Below are positions 1 to 8,293 of a stretch of 64,000 nt of DNA, piece after piece. The stretch is from an uncultured Planctomycetota bacterium (GTDB lineage: Bacteria; Planctomycetota; Phycisphaerae; Sedimentisphaerales; UBA12454): NCBI GenBank assembly GCA_903847315.1, contig CAINDG010000008.1, positions 1-64,000 on the forward strand, given 5' to 3'. Under the pieces are notes generated by a model. The model was given only the letters and a program-made list of their open reading frames with translations, did not search any database and had not been told where the DNA came from. A program made the translations under genes and the position numbers. The first letter of the stretch is position 1. Each line of letters opens with the position of its first letter.

Positions 1-244
1 ATTTCTCGGTGATATGCACCAAAGGCTTGGGAAAGAAGAAAGGCCTTCCCGATCCATCTCCCTCCTGATAGACCTTGAAGAGGGCCCAGACAAAGCGCTG
101 GGCCTCATGGATATAGTCGTTGTAGGTCTTCCCTGTCGGTTCTCCGCCCGGTCCGATAGCCGGGACGTCCTCGAAGTGTTTTGGAACCTCCCAATAGAGG
201 TTGAGGTCGGTAAAAATGGCTTGGCCGCCCCGGGCAACGGCCTG
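1..244 (-). other. NrdD-like (anaerobic ribonucleotide reductase) coding fragment
   Basis: Translated on the minus strand in the frame of the HDOD gene, this segment reads ARGGQAIFTDLNLYWEVPKH, then a GDGSGRPFFLPKPLVHITEK block. Both match the catalytic-domain region of anaerobic ribonucleoside-triphosphate reductase as I know the family. Codons are G+C-rich (GCC, CGG, GGC, CTC, GAC), unlike the adjoining HDOD codons. The change falls at or next to a CTGCAG at 242-247. Either two unrelated sequences were joined in assembly or library making, or this is a real but very unusual fusion. The first seems more likely. Confidence 0.7.
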
Positions 245-1414
245 CAGTTTTATAGATTTTGTGATTTGAGGGTCGAAACCTGTATCAGCAATCGATGGAG
301 GATTATCAGATATCGAAAATTGCAATATATCGTTTGCTGCTATGACAGTTTCATATTGCTTATTGTCCTGCGGAGTTAAAAATATGCCCGCTCTTTCCGC
401 GTTAAAAATGCTGCATATCAAACTGCAAATTGTTCCTATAGTATCAATTACCGATGAAGCGGGATTTAACGAAGCTGAAATTGCCGCAAGGAAATCTAAA
501 AAATTCTGCTCCGATGAATTTTCAAACAGAGACATACAGACTTGTTTTGCGGTTTCTATATCGAATTTTTGCTGGTCAGTTGCTTTAACATTCATTTCGG
601 CAATAAAATTTTTCAGTTCCTCTGTTATCTCGTCTATATCCTGAACGTTCAGGGAAATTTTTGCTGGGATATTTACCGGTTCGCTGCCGGATGTAATATT
701 TTTAACCAGCATATCCGCCAGTCGAACAGTCTGAATAATTTCGTTATTCGGCAGATTGTCTAACGTATCCGCCGCGGCGGTACAGTAAAGCCATGCCGAA
801 TCGGCGACGGCTTGAGGCAAAAACCATTTCTGAGCGAGTTGACGGGAAAGTATATTATGGGTTATTCCGAAATTTTCCTTCTCAATCCGTAAAAGAACAG
901 AATTATCGCCTTGCGATTCTTCGAGCATCATTACAAGACTTTTAGGATAAAGTTCCGCAATCGCAAGCAGGCCGATATCGGCAAAAAGACCGGCAAAAAA
1001 CGAAAGGCTCTCAGAAATCTGTCCTGTCTTTTTCGCGATAAGTCTCGCTGCAAAAGCCCTCGCTGCAGAAGACTTGTTCATCTCGGCTATCGGGATTTGT
1101 GAATGCAGGTTTTCGATATCGAAGGTTTTAAGGCCAAAAAACATCTTGAGAAGTTTTTGGCTTGGGATTTTGTCTATAAGCTGCTGGAAATTCAGATTGT
1201 CAAACGAGAATTCGACGCTGTTTCGTCTGCAGAGATTGATAACCGCAATCGCGACGGCAGGGTCTGTTTCTATCAGGTTGCAAAGCCCGGATTTATTGTC
1301 GATTATGGATTTCACGCAGCTTGTTACACTGTCGGGATGAACGGCAGGCAAATCAAGCTGACGGAAAGCAAGTTCGACGTTCCGTGCGGAGACATTTACT
1401 AATGGACTGCTCAT
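1..1414 (-). CDS. HDOD/GAF-like signalling protein, open at left edge, with NrdD-like tail in frame
   Basis: The reading frame is open from the ATG at 1414 to the window edge (471 codons). The ATG is preceded by GGAGGAAGA. Residues ~10-260 look like an HDOD domain, the HD-related module of signalling proteins, with the motif FFAGLFADIGLL near residue 140. Residues ~300-385 resemble a weak GAF-like sensor (SICSIFNAERAGIFLTP region). From about residue 392 (base ~244 downward) the protein becomes NrdD-like and base composition jumps to clearly higher G+C. The HDOD part follows the HTH-receiver gene by 29 bp on the same strand, so the two probably form an operon in which the HDOD protein is an output partner. 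The HDOD assignment is fairly sure. The true C-terminus is unknown because of the odd junction. Confidence 0.75.
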   Translation of the reverse strand, partial: MSSPLVNVSARNVELAFRQLDLPAVHPDSVTSCVKSIIDNKSGLCNLIETDPAVAIAVINLCRRNSVEFSFDNLNFQQLIDKIPSQKLLKMFFGLKTFDIENLHSQIPIAEMNKSSAARAFAARLIAKKTGQISESLSFFAGLFADIGLLAIAELYPKSLVMMLEESQGDNSVLLRIEKENFGITHNILSRQLAQKWFLPQAVADSAWLYCTAAADTLDNLPNNEIIQTVRLADMLVKNITSGSEPVNIPAKISLNVQDIDEITEELKNFIAEMNVKATDQQKFDIETAKQVCMSLFENSSEQNFLDFLAAISASLNPASSVIDTIGTICSLICSIFNAERAGIFLTPQDNKQYETVIAANDILQFSISDNPPSIADTGFDPQITKSIKLQAVARGGQAIFTDLNLYWEVPKHFEDVPAIGPGGEPTGKTYNDYIHEAQRFVWALFKVYQEGDGSGRPFFFPKPLVHITEK

Positions 1415-1443
1415 TAATCGTGCTTCTTCCTCCGCTATGCGAA

Positions 1444-2043
1444 TTATAATTCAAGGACAGCAGCTATCCTGTCAATAAGTTCCGTTATATTGAAAGGTTT
1501 TTTGACAAACGCTTCTGCGCCGGCTTTTAGGAGGTCGTCGATTTCGGTTTGATTTATGACGCCGCTGATAATGATTATCCTTGTGTTGGCAAATTCAGGG
1601 TCCTGTTTTATTGTTTTGCAGACGATATTGCCGTTGACGTCAGGCAGCATATAATCGAGCAGGATAAGGTCAGGCCTGAACTTTTGCGTCATAATGCCGG
1701 CATCATAACCTGTCGATGCGGTTCTGACATCGAACCTTCCATCTCTGGCCAGGACATCCGTCATCAGTTCGACAATCTCTGCGTCATCATCAACGATAAG
1801 CAGACGCTTCTTGCCCGATTGTATTGATACTATCGGGATATTATTTTCTTTCATAAATTTCAGGAGACTGTCGCGAGGAATTTTGCGAAATTTGGAGCCG
1901 GGTATGCGAAAGCCCCGCAGCCTTCCCGAGTCAAAACATCTAATGATTGTCTGCTGGCTGAGATTGCAAAGATCTGCAGCTTCACCTGTTGTGAAAAGTT
2001 CCTTCATTGTATCCATACCTTGTCTTCCCTTCTGAATGTCCAT
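1444..2043 (-). CDS. HTH (MerR/excisionase-like) plus receiver-domain response regulator
   Basis: This is a 199-residue protein. Residues ~13-70 form a MerR/excisionase-type helix-turn-helix (FTTGEAADLCNLSQQTIIR, then SGRLRGFRIPGSKFRKIPRD). Residues ~78-199 form a receiver domain with the acidic pair in LLIVDDDAE, the phospho-acceptor Asp in LILLDYMLPD and a conserved Lys in VKKPF. DNA binding before the receiver is the reverse of the usual response-regulator order. It is probably a phosphorylation-controlled DNA-binding protein, and its DNA target is unknown. Upstream of the ATG is AGGAG at good distance. A second ATG at codon 10, after GAAGGGAAG, is an alternative. The HDOD gene follows by 29 bp, so co-transcription is likely. 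Confidence 0.88.
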   Translation of the reverse strand: MDIQKGRQGMDTMKELFTTGEAADLCNLSQQTIIRCFDSGRLRGFRIPGSKFRKIPRDSLLKFMKENNIPIVSIQSGKKRLLIVDDDAEIVELMTDVLARDGRFDVRTASTGYDAGIMTQKFRPDLILLDYMLPDVNGNIVCKTIKQDPEFANTRIIIISGVINQTEIDDLLKAGAEAFVKKPFNITELIDRIAAVLEL

Positions 2044-2077
2044 ATTCGGCGGTCTCCTAAGTTACCTTTTCTGCCTA

Positions 2078-2106
2078 ATTTAACTGCCAAGCCTTGTTTT
2101 TGTCAA
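2078..2106 (-). promoter_or_regulatory. Candidate sigma70 promoter for the HTH-receiver/HDOD operon
   Basis: On the minus strand, TTGACA (2106-2101) is separated by 17 nt from TTAAAT (2083-2078, 4 of 6 consensus), about 35 nt upstream of the ATG at 2043. Confidence 0.45.
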
Positions 2107-2333
2107 GATTTAAAATAAAAATTGTGAAAATATCTGTGTTTTTAGAGGACTTACATTGTAACGTAAGATATCCACTATTGTTTATCGTTATCGTTCGAAT
2201 ATTGTTACTTATGCTGGAGCAAGTAGTTAAAAAGAATACCTCAAAAAAGTTGAGAAAAGGCTATCGCTGCGTTAGACTTTGTAATTATAAATAAAAATCA
2301 GTGAAGTTCCGTTATTTTTCGGGATTAAAGTAG

Positions 2334-3980
2334 ATGAAGCAAACAAAATACCTGTTAATTTTATTATTGCCGTTGGGTTTTGTTGCCGGTTGTATCCAGG
2401 GTCAGGCGAACATATCCCTGAATCCTGATGGCTCCGGCAAAATAGCGTTTGAGGGACTCTACGACCCGTGCTGTTGTTCGGAAAACACCGAAAATGTTTC
2501 GCAAACCTTTCAAAATTTTGTCAAACAGGTAAAGAATACATTGGTTCAATGCCGGGGGGTTGAGGCGTGGAAAGACGTAAACTGGCGAATCCTCGACAAT
2601 GGAAAAATTTACTTTAAGGCCCAGGCATATTTCAAATCCATCGACGATGTTGCTATTTATCTTGGGAATATAAGGGGCAGTCTTAAGGCTTCTTACCAGA
2701 AGAATGAAAAACAGCAGTGCCTTGTTGAATTAAAGTCACTCATAACAGAGCCGAATTTGATATACAGTCCGGGGGGAAATGCGCCGGAACATTATAAACT
2801 TTTTCGCGAGACCGCCGAGCAAATGCTAAAAACGCTTCGGCTGGACATAATACTTAATCTGCCCTCGGAGATAGCGAGTGTTGAAGGGTTCAGCAAGATT
2901 GATTCGCGGACTGTTCAGCATCTTATCGATGGGAGTCAGATGGTATATCTGCTTGAAACCATTAAGAAGCAGGAACGGTACGAATTGGCTGAAAGATGGA
3001 ATTATAACCGTGCGGAATTTATAAATAATGAATTGCTGCCTATGTGGTACGGCAGCCAGAAACCATTGCGGGTTTATTTCGCAGACAGCAACGAGCGTCT
3101 TTTCGATTATGAAAAAGAAAAATCCGAGGCGCAAAAAGAATATCATTCTATTACAGAAAGGCTCGAATCGGCAGCGGGAATTGTCATAGCCGGGTCCGAA
3201 CCGAATAAAGTTGAGATTAGTCAGCCCAACATACCGCCGGACAGTACGGTTGAAATTGACACGGATATAAATGCACGGCTGCGCAGCGGGCTTGCGATTG
3301 AGGCAAAAGCCGATTACGAGCGGGCTGCCGAAATTTATTCGAGATTGATAGCGGATAATCGAACAGCTTCGAAATATCGTGCCCAGGCGTATTACAGGAA
3401 GGGGATGTGCCTTTTTGAAATGGGACAAACCGACAAAGCAATTGAGCAATTTAATTATGTTCTGAGCAATTTTTCATCGCAGCAGGTCGCATCGCTGCGG
3501 TCTCTTAAAATGATACAGGATATTCGTTCCGGCACGGCTAAAAGAAAAACAGACAAAAAATCGTCTGATGCGCCGACGGTCGTCAGCACAAGTCCCGATA
3601 ATTTCATAAATGACGTTAATTCCAAACTTGACAAAATAGTGATTAAATTCAGTGAACCTATGGACGATTCGTGCTGGTTTTATTCTTCATTTGCGCCTGG
3701 GATATTGCCGCAGATAACAGCCGAGCCGTCTTTTGATTTGCCCAGACAGGAATGGACTCTGCCGGTCAGGCTCGAACCGGGTAAAATTTATGCGATTGCC
3801 TTTAATTGCGGCGATGCCGTAAAAGATAAGGAAAATTTTAAAGCGGGCTTTCGCAGCTTTTCGGGCAAAATGAGCAGACCGTTTATTCTTGTTTTCGCCA
3901 CGGCAGATGGTAATAATATGCCGACCGAAATCGGCGAAACTCTGATTTCGAAAAGTGAAGAAATAAATTCCAAGCCGTAA
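2334..3980 (+). CDS. Predicted lipoprotein with TPR segment and C-terminal Ig-like domain
   Basis: The 548-residue product starts with a lipoprotein signal: a charged start, a hydrophobic stretch and the lipobox FVAGC, with the lipidated Cys at about residue 20. Residues ~60-300 match no family I recognise. Residues ~320-385 contain a TPR-like helical pair (YERAAEIYSRLIADN, then AYYRKGMCLFEMGQTDKAIE). Residues ~405-530 look like a bacterial Ig-like domain of the SbsA/Big_5 kind, from PTVVSTSPDNFINDV and IVIKFSEPMDD. It is probably anchored in the outer or inner membrane facing the periplasm. Its role is unknown. It stands alone on the plus strand, divergent from the regulator operon. Confidence 0.8.
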   Translation: MKQTKYLLILLLPLGFVAGCIQGQANISLNPDGSGKIAFEGLYDPCCCSENTENVSQTFQNFVKQVKNTLVQCRGVEAWKDVNWRILDNGKIYFKAQAYFKSIDDVAIYLGNIRGSLKASYQKNEKQQCLVELKSLITEPNLIYSPGGNAPEHYKLFRETAEQMLKTLRLDIILNLPSEIASVEGFSKIDSRTVQHLIDGSQMVYLLETIKKQERYELAERWNYNRAEFINNELLPMWYGSQKPLRVYFADSNERLFDYEKEKSEAQKEYHSITERLESAAGIVIAGSEPNKVEISQPNIPPDSTVEIDTDINARLRSGLAIEAKADYERAAEIYSRLIADNRTASKYRAQAYYRKGMCLFEMGQTDKAIEQFNYVLSNFSSQQVASLRSLKMIQDIRSGTAKRKTDKKSSDAPTVVSTSPDNFINDVNSKLDKIVIKFSEPMDDSCWFYSSFAPGILPQITAEPSFDLPRQEWTLPVRLEPGKIYAIAFNCGDAVKDKENFKAGFRSFSGKMSRPFILVFATADGNNMPTEIGETLISKSEEINSKP

Positions 3981-4030
3981 TTCAGTTATCGGTTATCAGT
4001 TATCGGCAGAGGGGACGAGTTTTCGCGATT

Positions 4031-4059
4031 CATCGGGGAAATTGAGGACCGCCCCGATG
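4031..4059. terminator. Hairpin between convergent genes
   Basis: CATCGGGG (4031-4038) and CCCCGATG (4052-4059) form a perfect 8-bp inverted repeat between the 3' ends of the lipoprotein and HNH genes. No T-tract follows, so it may be a weak bidirectional terminator or a dispersed repeat. Confidence 0.35.
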
Positions 4060-4078
4060 AGATAGCCAAAGCGGCATC

Positions 4079-4669
4079 TCACGGGGTAAACTTTTTTTGC
4101 GAGTCGTTAGGAAAATTTAATACCGCAAAATCACGGTGGTATATCTTTGCGGCGTTATCGTAAGCCTTTGCAGCGTCAACTTCATTTTCAAATAAACCCA
4201 AATATATGCGTTTTCCCTTACAATAGATAATAGCCTGCCATTTGTTTATTTTTTTAATGAGACCGACGCCCCTGTATTTAGAAGTCTTGTCTTTAGTGTT
4301 TATTCTTTTATTACAGCAGTTTTGCCACTGTTCGGCAAAACGAAGATTAGCCTTTCTGTTGTCGAGACTTTCATGATTGCGATGGTCAACGAAACTACCT
4401 TTGGGGGCATTCATAATAAATCTGTGCATATACAAAATTTTTCCATCGTTAAACACCGCGGCATAGCCTTTGCCTTTGATTTCGTTAAGATGCCAATCAT
4501 ATTGAGACAAATTCTGAAAATCCTCAGGGTCAACGATGGCAAAGCGGTCTTTAGTTAATCTAATTCTGCGAAAAGAATAGCCGTAGCGTTTCTTTCGATA
4601 GCGAAGGAGGAAATAAAGAATGACGGATTCTATAACGGCCGGGATTTTAATTTGAAATCTTAAATACAT
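4079..4669 (-). CDS. HNH endonuclease with AP2 DNA-binding domain
   Basis: This 196-residue protein resembles mobile HNH-AP2 endonucleases. Residues ~40-130 hold an HNH_3-type nuclease core (MHRFIMNAPKGSFVDHRNH, then LDNRKANLR and NCCNKR). Residues ~132-190 hold an AP2/ERF-like DNA-binding domain, with SKYRGVGLIKKINKWQA and a YLGLFENEVDAAKAYDNAA helix. Such proteins behave as free-standing homing endonucleases. The start is taken at the ATG at 4669, four bases after AGGAGG; a GTG lies directly upstream. It borders an A+T-rich island and repeat debris, consistent with lateral arrival. A regulatory DNA-binding role cannot be excluded. Confidence 0.85.
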   Translation of the reverse strand: MYLRFQIKIPAVIESVILYFLLRYRKKRYGYSFRRIRLTKDRFAIVDPEDFQNLSQYDWHLNEIKGKGYAAVFNDGKILYMHRFIMNAPKGSFVDHRNHESLDNRKANLRFAEQWQNCCNKRINTKDKTSKYRGVGLIKKINKWQAIIYCKGKRIYLGLFENEVDAAKAYDNAAKIYHRDFAVLNFPNDSQKKFTP

Positions 4670-5248
4670 CACTCCTCCTGTAAAAGATAAACTCGAAATT
4701 CGAAATCCGAATTACCAAAACTTCAATGTTCAAAACCGTTTTAGATATTTGAGAATTAGAATTTAGAATCCTTCAGCTTCGTTCAGGACAGGTTTGTTTC
4801 GGATTTCGATATTCGGATTTCGTATTTTCTATTATTTAGGATATAAAACTGCTGAAATTGGTAATTTCAAAAAGAAATCAACTGGGAATTGGAAAAATTA
4901 TTAGCCTATTATGCGTAGAAATAAGGACTTACGAGAAATATTCACTTTTCACCTAACTATGACTATATTATACCATATTTTTAATAAAAATCAATAGAAA
5001 ACGGCATTTTCAAAAAAAAATGTCGCCCTGAGCTTGCCTGTGGTGAGCTCTGTCGAACCATCGAAGGGTCTATTTCTTTCTCACTTTTCACATCGGAGCC
5101 GCAGCGCAGATCCCGACGCATCGGGACTTTTCTTACTTTTCTTACTTTTATCCCCTTTGATTTCACGATTTTTGAGGATATAATTTCACTGTTTCTTTGA
5201 GGGGCAACAAAGATTATAGATTTATTGAAAAATTTGGAAGGAAGAAAA
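4670..5248. repeat. Gene-free A+T-rich spacer with repeat debris
   Basis: I see no gene here. CGAAATCCGAAT (4701-4712) is inverted at 4811-4822 (ATTCGGATTTCG), and near-copies of TCGGATTTCG lie between. At 5026-5068 is a CCCTGAG...CGAAGGG repeat of the same type as the one at 17526-17578. At 5111-5126, TCCCGA-CGCA-TCGGGA forms a short hairpin. These look like dispersed, non-coding repeats beside the HNH and HEPN genes. Confidence 0.6.
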
Positions 5249-5578
5249 ATGGAAATCCCAAATATTAAAGAAATTTTTGAATTAATAAAAAAGGGAGCAA
5301 CTATAGAAGCGCAGCAAAAAATAATTGAGTTAAAAGAAACAATAATTTCATTACAAGAGGAAAATCTAAAATTAAAAGGAGAAAATCTATCACTGCAACA
5401 GCAAATTGAATTATCAGAAAAAGGGGAACGTTGCCCTAAATGCAGGAAAGGGATTTGGAATTTAATAAAAAGTGAACCACATTCTACCTTTGGAAGGCTC
5501 GGGGTTTTAGAAAGAACGTATAAATGCTCAGAATGTGGTTTTACTGAAGAACATATTTTTGACCCACACAAAGAATAA
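5249..5578 (+). CDS. Small coiled-coil zinc-ribbon protein, partner of the HEPN gene
   Basis: The product has 109 residues. The first ~60 form a strongly predicted coiled coil rich in Glu, Lys, Leu and Gln (for example ELKETIISLQEENLKLKGEN). The C-terminal half is a zinc ribbon with two CxxC knuckles, CPKC and CSEC. I chose the ATG at 5249 because GGAAGGAAG lies just upstream; an in-frame TTG at 5225 is less likely. The stop is 35 bp before the HEPN gene on the same strand, so the two are probably co-expressed. It could be an antitoxin, adaptor or sensor for the HEPN protein. The function is not known. Confidence 0.75.
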   Translation: MEIPNIKEIFELIKKGATIEAQQKIIELKETIISLQEENLKLKGENLSLQQQIELSEKGERCPKCRKGIWNLIKSEPHSTFGRLGVLERTYKCSECGFTEEHIFDPHKE

Positions 5579-5613
5579 ATAACTGTTTAATAAATAGGAA
5601 TAATTTTGGAATA

Positions 5614-6888
5614 ATGGCACAATGGCATAGAAAATATAATCCTTCTATATTGGTTCAAGAACTGGAGAAATCCCGATCTATCAATAGCGAAGGCAAGGCG
5701 CAATTTGACGGCTTTGGAATGATGACAATATCGCCAAAATTACAAGAGATGATATGCATGAATTCGGAAATAACTCATGAGGACAAACATGGGATTGTTA
5801 TGCAATCTATTTTTAATGCTGGCCGCGACACTTTAACGGCCGAAACTATATTAACAGAAATAAATCAACTTGAGGGAGCCTATTTGTCCTCTTGCGAACA
5901 TAATTATATTGTTGTAACTTCCTTGTCCATCGACAAAAATCACCATAAACTTCCTAATGTTAAAATTGATGACAACAAAATTAATTTTAGTGCATCTTTA
6001 CCAAAAAGTTTTGCAAAAGCAATCGACAATATGCAATCTATTATTTATTTTACTAATAAGAAGAAATTGCCTTCAGACTATCTACAAGCAAGAGTATCCG
6101 TACGTGCTAAAAGTGTATACTTGGCGGCTGAAAAAGCTTTAGATTCACTAAATTTCTTTAGGGGAATTCTTAATTTTGCGATAAATTTTGGCGGACAAAC
6201 TTTTTCTTTTGGAGGAGGTTATAATAAACCTATCAATAGAATTCTTTTGGGGCCAATCCACACATTGCACAAACCAAATGGAGAAATAGCCGTTAAAGAT
6301 GTTCATTGGTTCGAACAAGGATATCAGGAGCCGTTGCAACCTTATTATGATATCAGTATTGTTAATTCTATTGCTAAATTCGATAGAATAATGAAAGCTG
6401 TTAACAAAATTTACAAAAATATTAAAAAAAGTAAAATAAAAGAAGAACTCCAAAATGCAATATTACTCTACAATAATGCTCTCGATAGTTATGATTACGA
6501 GGTATCATATATCAAGTTATGGGCTACTTTAGAATTATTGACGGCAACAGGGCAAGATGATAACCATAAGGTTACTGTCAGACGAGCTGCTTTTATATTT
6601 AATAACCCAGAGCAGGAAAAGATACATCTGGAATTGCTTAGGAATTTCCGTAACAACCTAGTACACCGGGGATATATGAATGCGAAGTTAGAAATATTCG
6701 TATATGACCTCAAATTGTATGTCGAAAGGTTATTACGCTTTCTTATATTTAACCAATCTCGATTTGAGAATTTTAGCGATGTAGGATATTTTCTGGATAG
6801 AAATATCGAATCCGATACATTAGACAGAAAATCAAAATTAATCAATTTTGCTAAAAAATTAAATAAATCACGGAACCCAAATAAATAA
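5614..6888 (+). CDS. HEPN-domain protein (Apea-like), candidate RNase of a defence or toxin module
   Basis: The protein has 424 residues. Residues ~1-270 are unassigned. The C-terminal part carries the HEPN signature RNxxxH as FRNNLVHRG near residue 350, inside a helical bundle that continues to YVERLLRFLIFN. HEPN proteins with this motif are often metal-independent RNases in toxin-antitoxin, abortive-infection and CRISPR-related systems, and the Apea-like subgroup is defence-linked. The gene is visibly more A+T-rich than its neighbours and sits beside a mobile-type endonuclease, suggesting horizontal transfer. The upstream coiled-coil zinc-ribbon gene is its likely partner. The motif is clear; the enzymatic role is inferred. 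Confidence 0.75.
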   Translation: MAQWHRKYNPSILVQELEKSRSINSEGKAQFDGFGMMTISPKLQEMICMNSEITHEDKHGIVMQSIFNAGRDTLTAETILTEINQLEGAYLSSCEHNYIVVTSLSIDKNHHKLPNVKIDDNKINFSASLPKSFAKAIDNMQSIIYFTNKKKLPSDYLQARVSVRAKSVYLAAEKALDSLNFFRGILNFAINFGGQTFSFGGGYNKPINRILLGPIHTLHKPNGEIAVKDVHWFEQGYQEPLQPYYDISIVNSIAKFDRIMKAVNKIYKNIKKSKIKEELQNAILLYNNALDSYDYEVSYIKLWATLELLTATGQDDNHKVTVRRAAFIFNNPEQEKIHLELLRNFRNNLVHRGYMNAKLEIFVYDLKLYVERLLRFLIFNQSRFENFSDVGYFLDRNIESDTLDRKSKLINFAKKLNKSRNPNK

Positions 6889-7150
6889 TTTAGGAATAAA
6901 TTAGGGTCAGACACCGTTTCCTGAAAAAACCATTGCACCACGAAGGACGCGAAGCGACACGAAGAATTATAATATATTTTTTTTAATTATATAAATTTTC
7001 CCTTTGTTTCTCGGGTGTTGCAATGACAGAAGATACCTTTTTCCTTACTTCCATACATCCTTGCTTCTTTACTTCTTTTATGCTATATATCTGTGTTAAG
7101 GAGCCTGTCCTCGCGCAGGCGGGGATGGCTAAAATTACGGAGTAAAATTA
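6889..7150. other. Non-coding spacer with repeat fragments
   Basis: No gene is seen. GGGTCAGACACCGTTTCC (6903-6920) and CCACGAAGGACGCGAAGCG (6938-6956) are short phrases typical of dispersed non-coding repeats in environmental genomes (recalled, not searched). The mdh gene starts at the right end. Confidence 0.4.
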
Positions 7151-8083
7151 ATGAAACGAAAAAAAATTACGGTAGTAGGCGCGGGCAATGTCGGAGCGAC
7201 AACGGCTTTTATGGCCGCTCAAAAGGAACTGGGCGATATTGTGCTTATCGATATTGTCAAAGGTCTTGCGGAAGGAAAGGCCCTCGATATGTCGCAGGCA
7301 TCGGGCCTGTGCGGATATGACTGCAAAGTCACCGGCACAACCAACTGGACGATAACCGGCGGCAGCGATGTCGTAATAATAACAAGCGGCCTGGCCAGAA
7401 AGCCGGGTATGAGCAGGGACGATTTGCTGGCGAAAAATACCGAAATAGTCAAAAGCGTTACGGAACAGGTTGTAAAATTTTCGCCCGAAAGTTTCATCGT
7501 TGTCGTCTGTAATCCGCTCGATGCGATGGTAAACGCCGCGGCGATGGTGAGCGGCTTCGAGAAAAATAAAATAATGGGAATGGCAGGGGCCCTCGATACC
7601 GCGAGATTCGCGTTTTTTATTTCTGAAAAACTTTCCGTCAGCGTCAAGGATATCCGCTGTGTCCTTATGGGCGGGCATGGCGACGATATGGTTCCGCTGC
7701 CGAGATTTACCACCGTTTCAGGAATACCGCTGCCCGAACTGCTCGACGAGAAAACAGTTGAAGAAATTGTACAGAGAACTCGGATGGGCGGCATTGAAAT
7801 TGTCAACCTGATGGGAACGAGCGCATATTACGCACCGGCGGCGGGAGCGGTAAAAATGGCTGAGGCCATATTGCTCGATAAAAAGACAGTATTGCCCTGC
7901 TGCGCATACTGCAATAAGGAGTATGGCGTCGGCGGCTGCTTCGTCGGCGTACCTGTAATTATCGGCGCCGAAGGCGTTGAAAAAGTTATAGAACTCGACC
8001 TTGACGAAAGAGAAAAGAAAGAACTTGCCGCTTCGGTTGGGCATGTCAAAGAACTGATAAACACACTCAAAAAGTTCATTTAA
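7151..8083 (+). CDS. mdh: NAD-dependent malate dehydrogenase (LDH-like type)
   Basis: The 310-residue protein interconverts malate and oxaloacetate in the cytoplasm. It has the NAD-binding loop VGAGNVGATTA near the N-terminus, the mobile loop ARKPGMSRDDLL with two substrate-binding Arg (the first marks malate rather than lactate preference), NPLD, and the catalytic His in GGHGDDMVPL. The length is normal for the LDH-like bacterial MDH family. It is a stand-alone gene followed by tRNA-Leu. A GTG or other alternative start is not needed: the ATG at 7151 is preceded by ACGGAGTA. The assignment is secure. Lactate dehydrogenase is unlikely because of the Arg in the loop. Confidence 0.93.
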   Translation: MKRKKITVVGAGNVGATTAFMAAQKELGDIVLIDIVKGLAEGKALDMSQASGLCGYDCKVTGTTNWTITGGSDVVIITSGLARKPGMSRDDLLAKNTEIVKSVTEQVVKFSPESFIVVVCNPLDAMVNAAAMVSGFEKNKIMGMAGALDTARFAFFISEKLSVSVKDIRCVLMGGHGDDMVPLPRFTTVSGIPLPELLDEKTVEEIVQRTRMGGIEIVNLMGTSAYYAPAAGAVKMAEAILLDKKTVLPCCAYCNKEYGVGGCFVGVPVIIGAEGVEKVIELDLDEREKKELAASVGHVKELINTLKKFI

Positions 8084-8162
8084 GCCGATGCGGGAATGAT
8101 TTTGCTTGACCAAAAAGCTTAAATTGCTAAAGTGTTTCTGTTAAAGCGTTAGAAGTTTTTCT

Positions 8163-8246
8163 GCGGATGTGGCGGAACTGGCAGACGCGCAGGTTTCAGG
8201 TACCTGTGAGCTTACGCTCTTGGAGGTTCGACTCCTCTCATCCGCA
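8163..8246 (+). tRNA. tRNA-Leu(CAG)
   Basis: The acceptor stem GCGGATG pairs with CATCCGC. The anticodon arm is CAGGT-TTCAGGT-ACCTG with anticodon CAG. There is a long type II variable arm (GAGCTTACGCTC) and a T arm GAGG-TTCGACT-CCTC. CCA is not encoded. Length is 84 nt. Confidence 0.96.
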
Positions 8247-8293
8247 TTAATCTATTGCCAAAACTGGGGAACGGTGTGTAGAAAGGGATACAA

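Noticed and set aside
2826-3449. Long minus-strand frame of 207 codons inside the lipoprotein gene
   Set aside because: Its composition and lack of motifs show it is a shadow of the real plus-strand gene.
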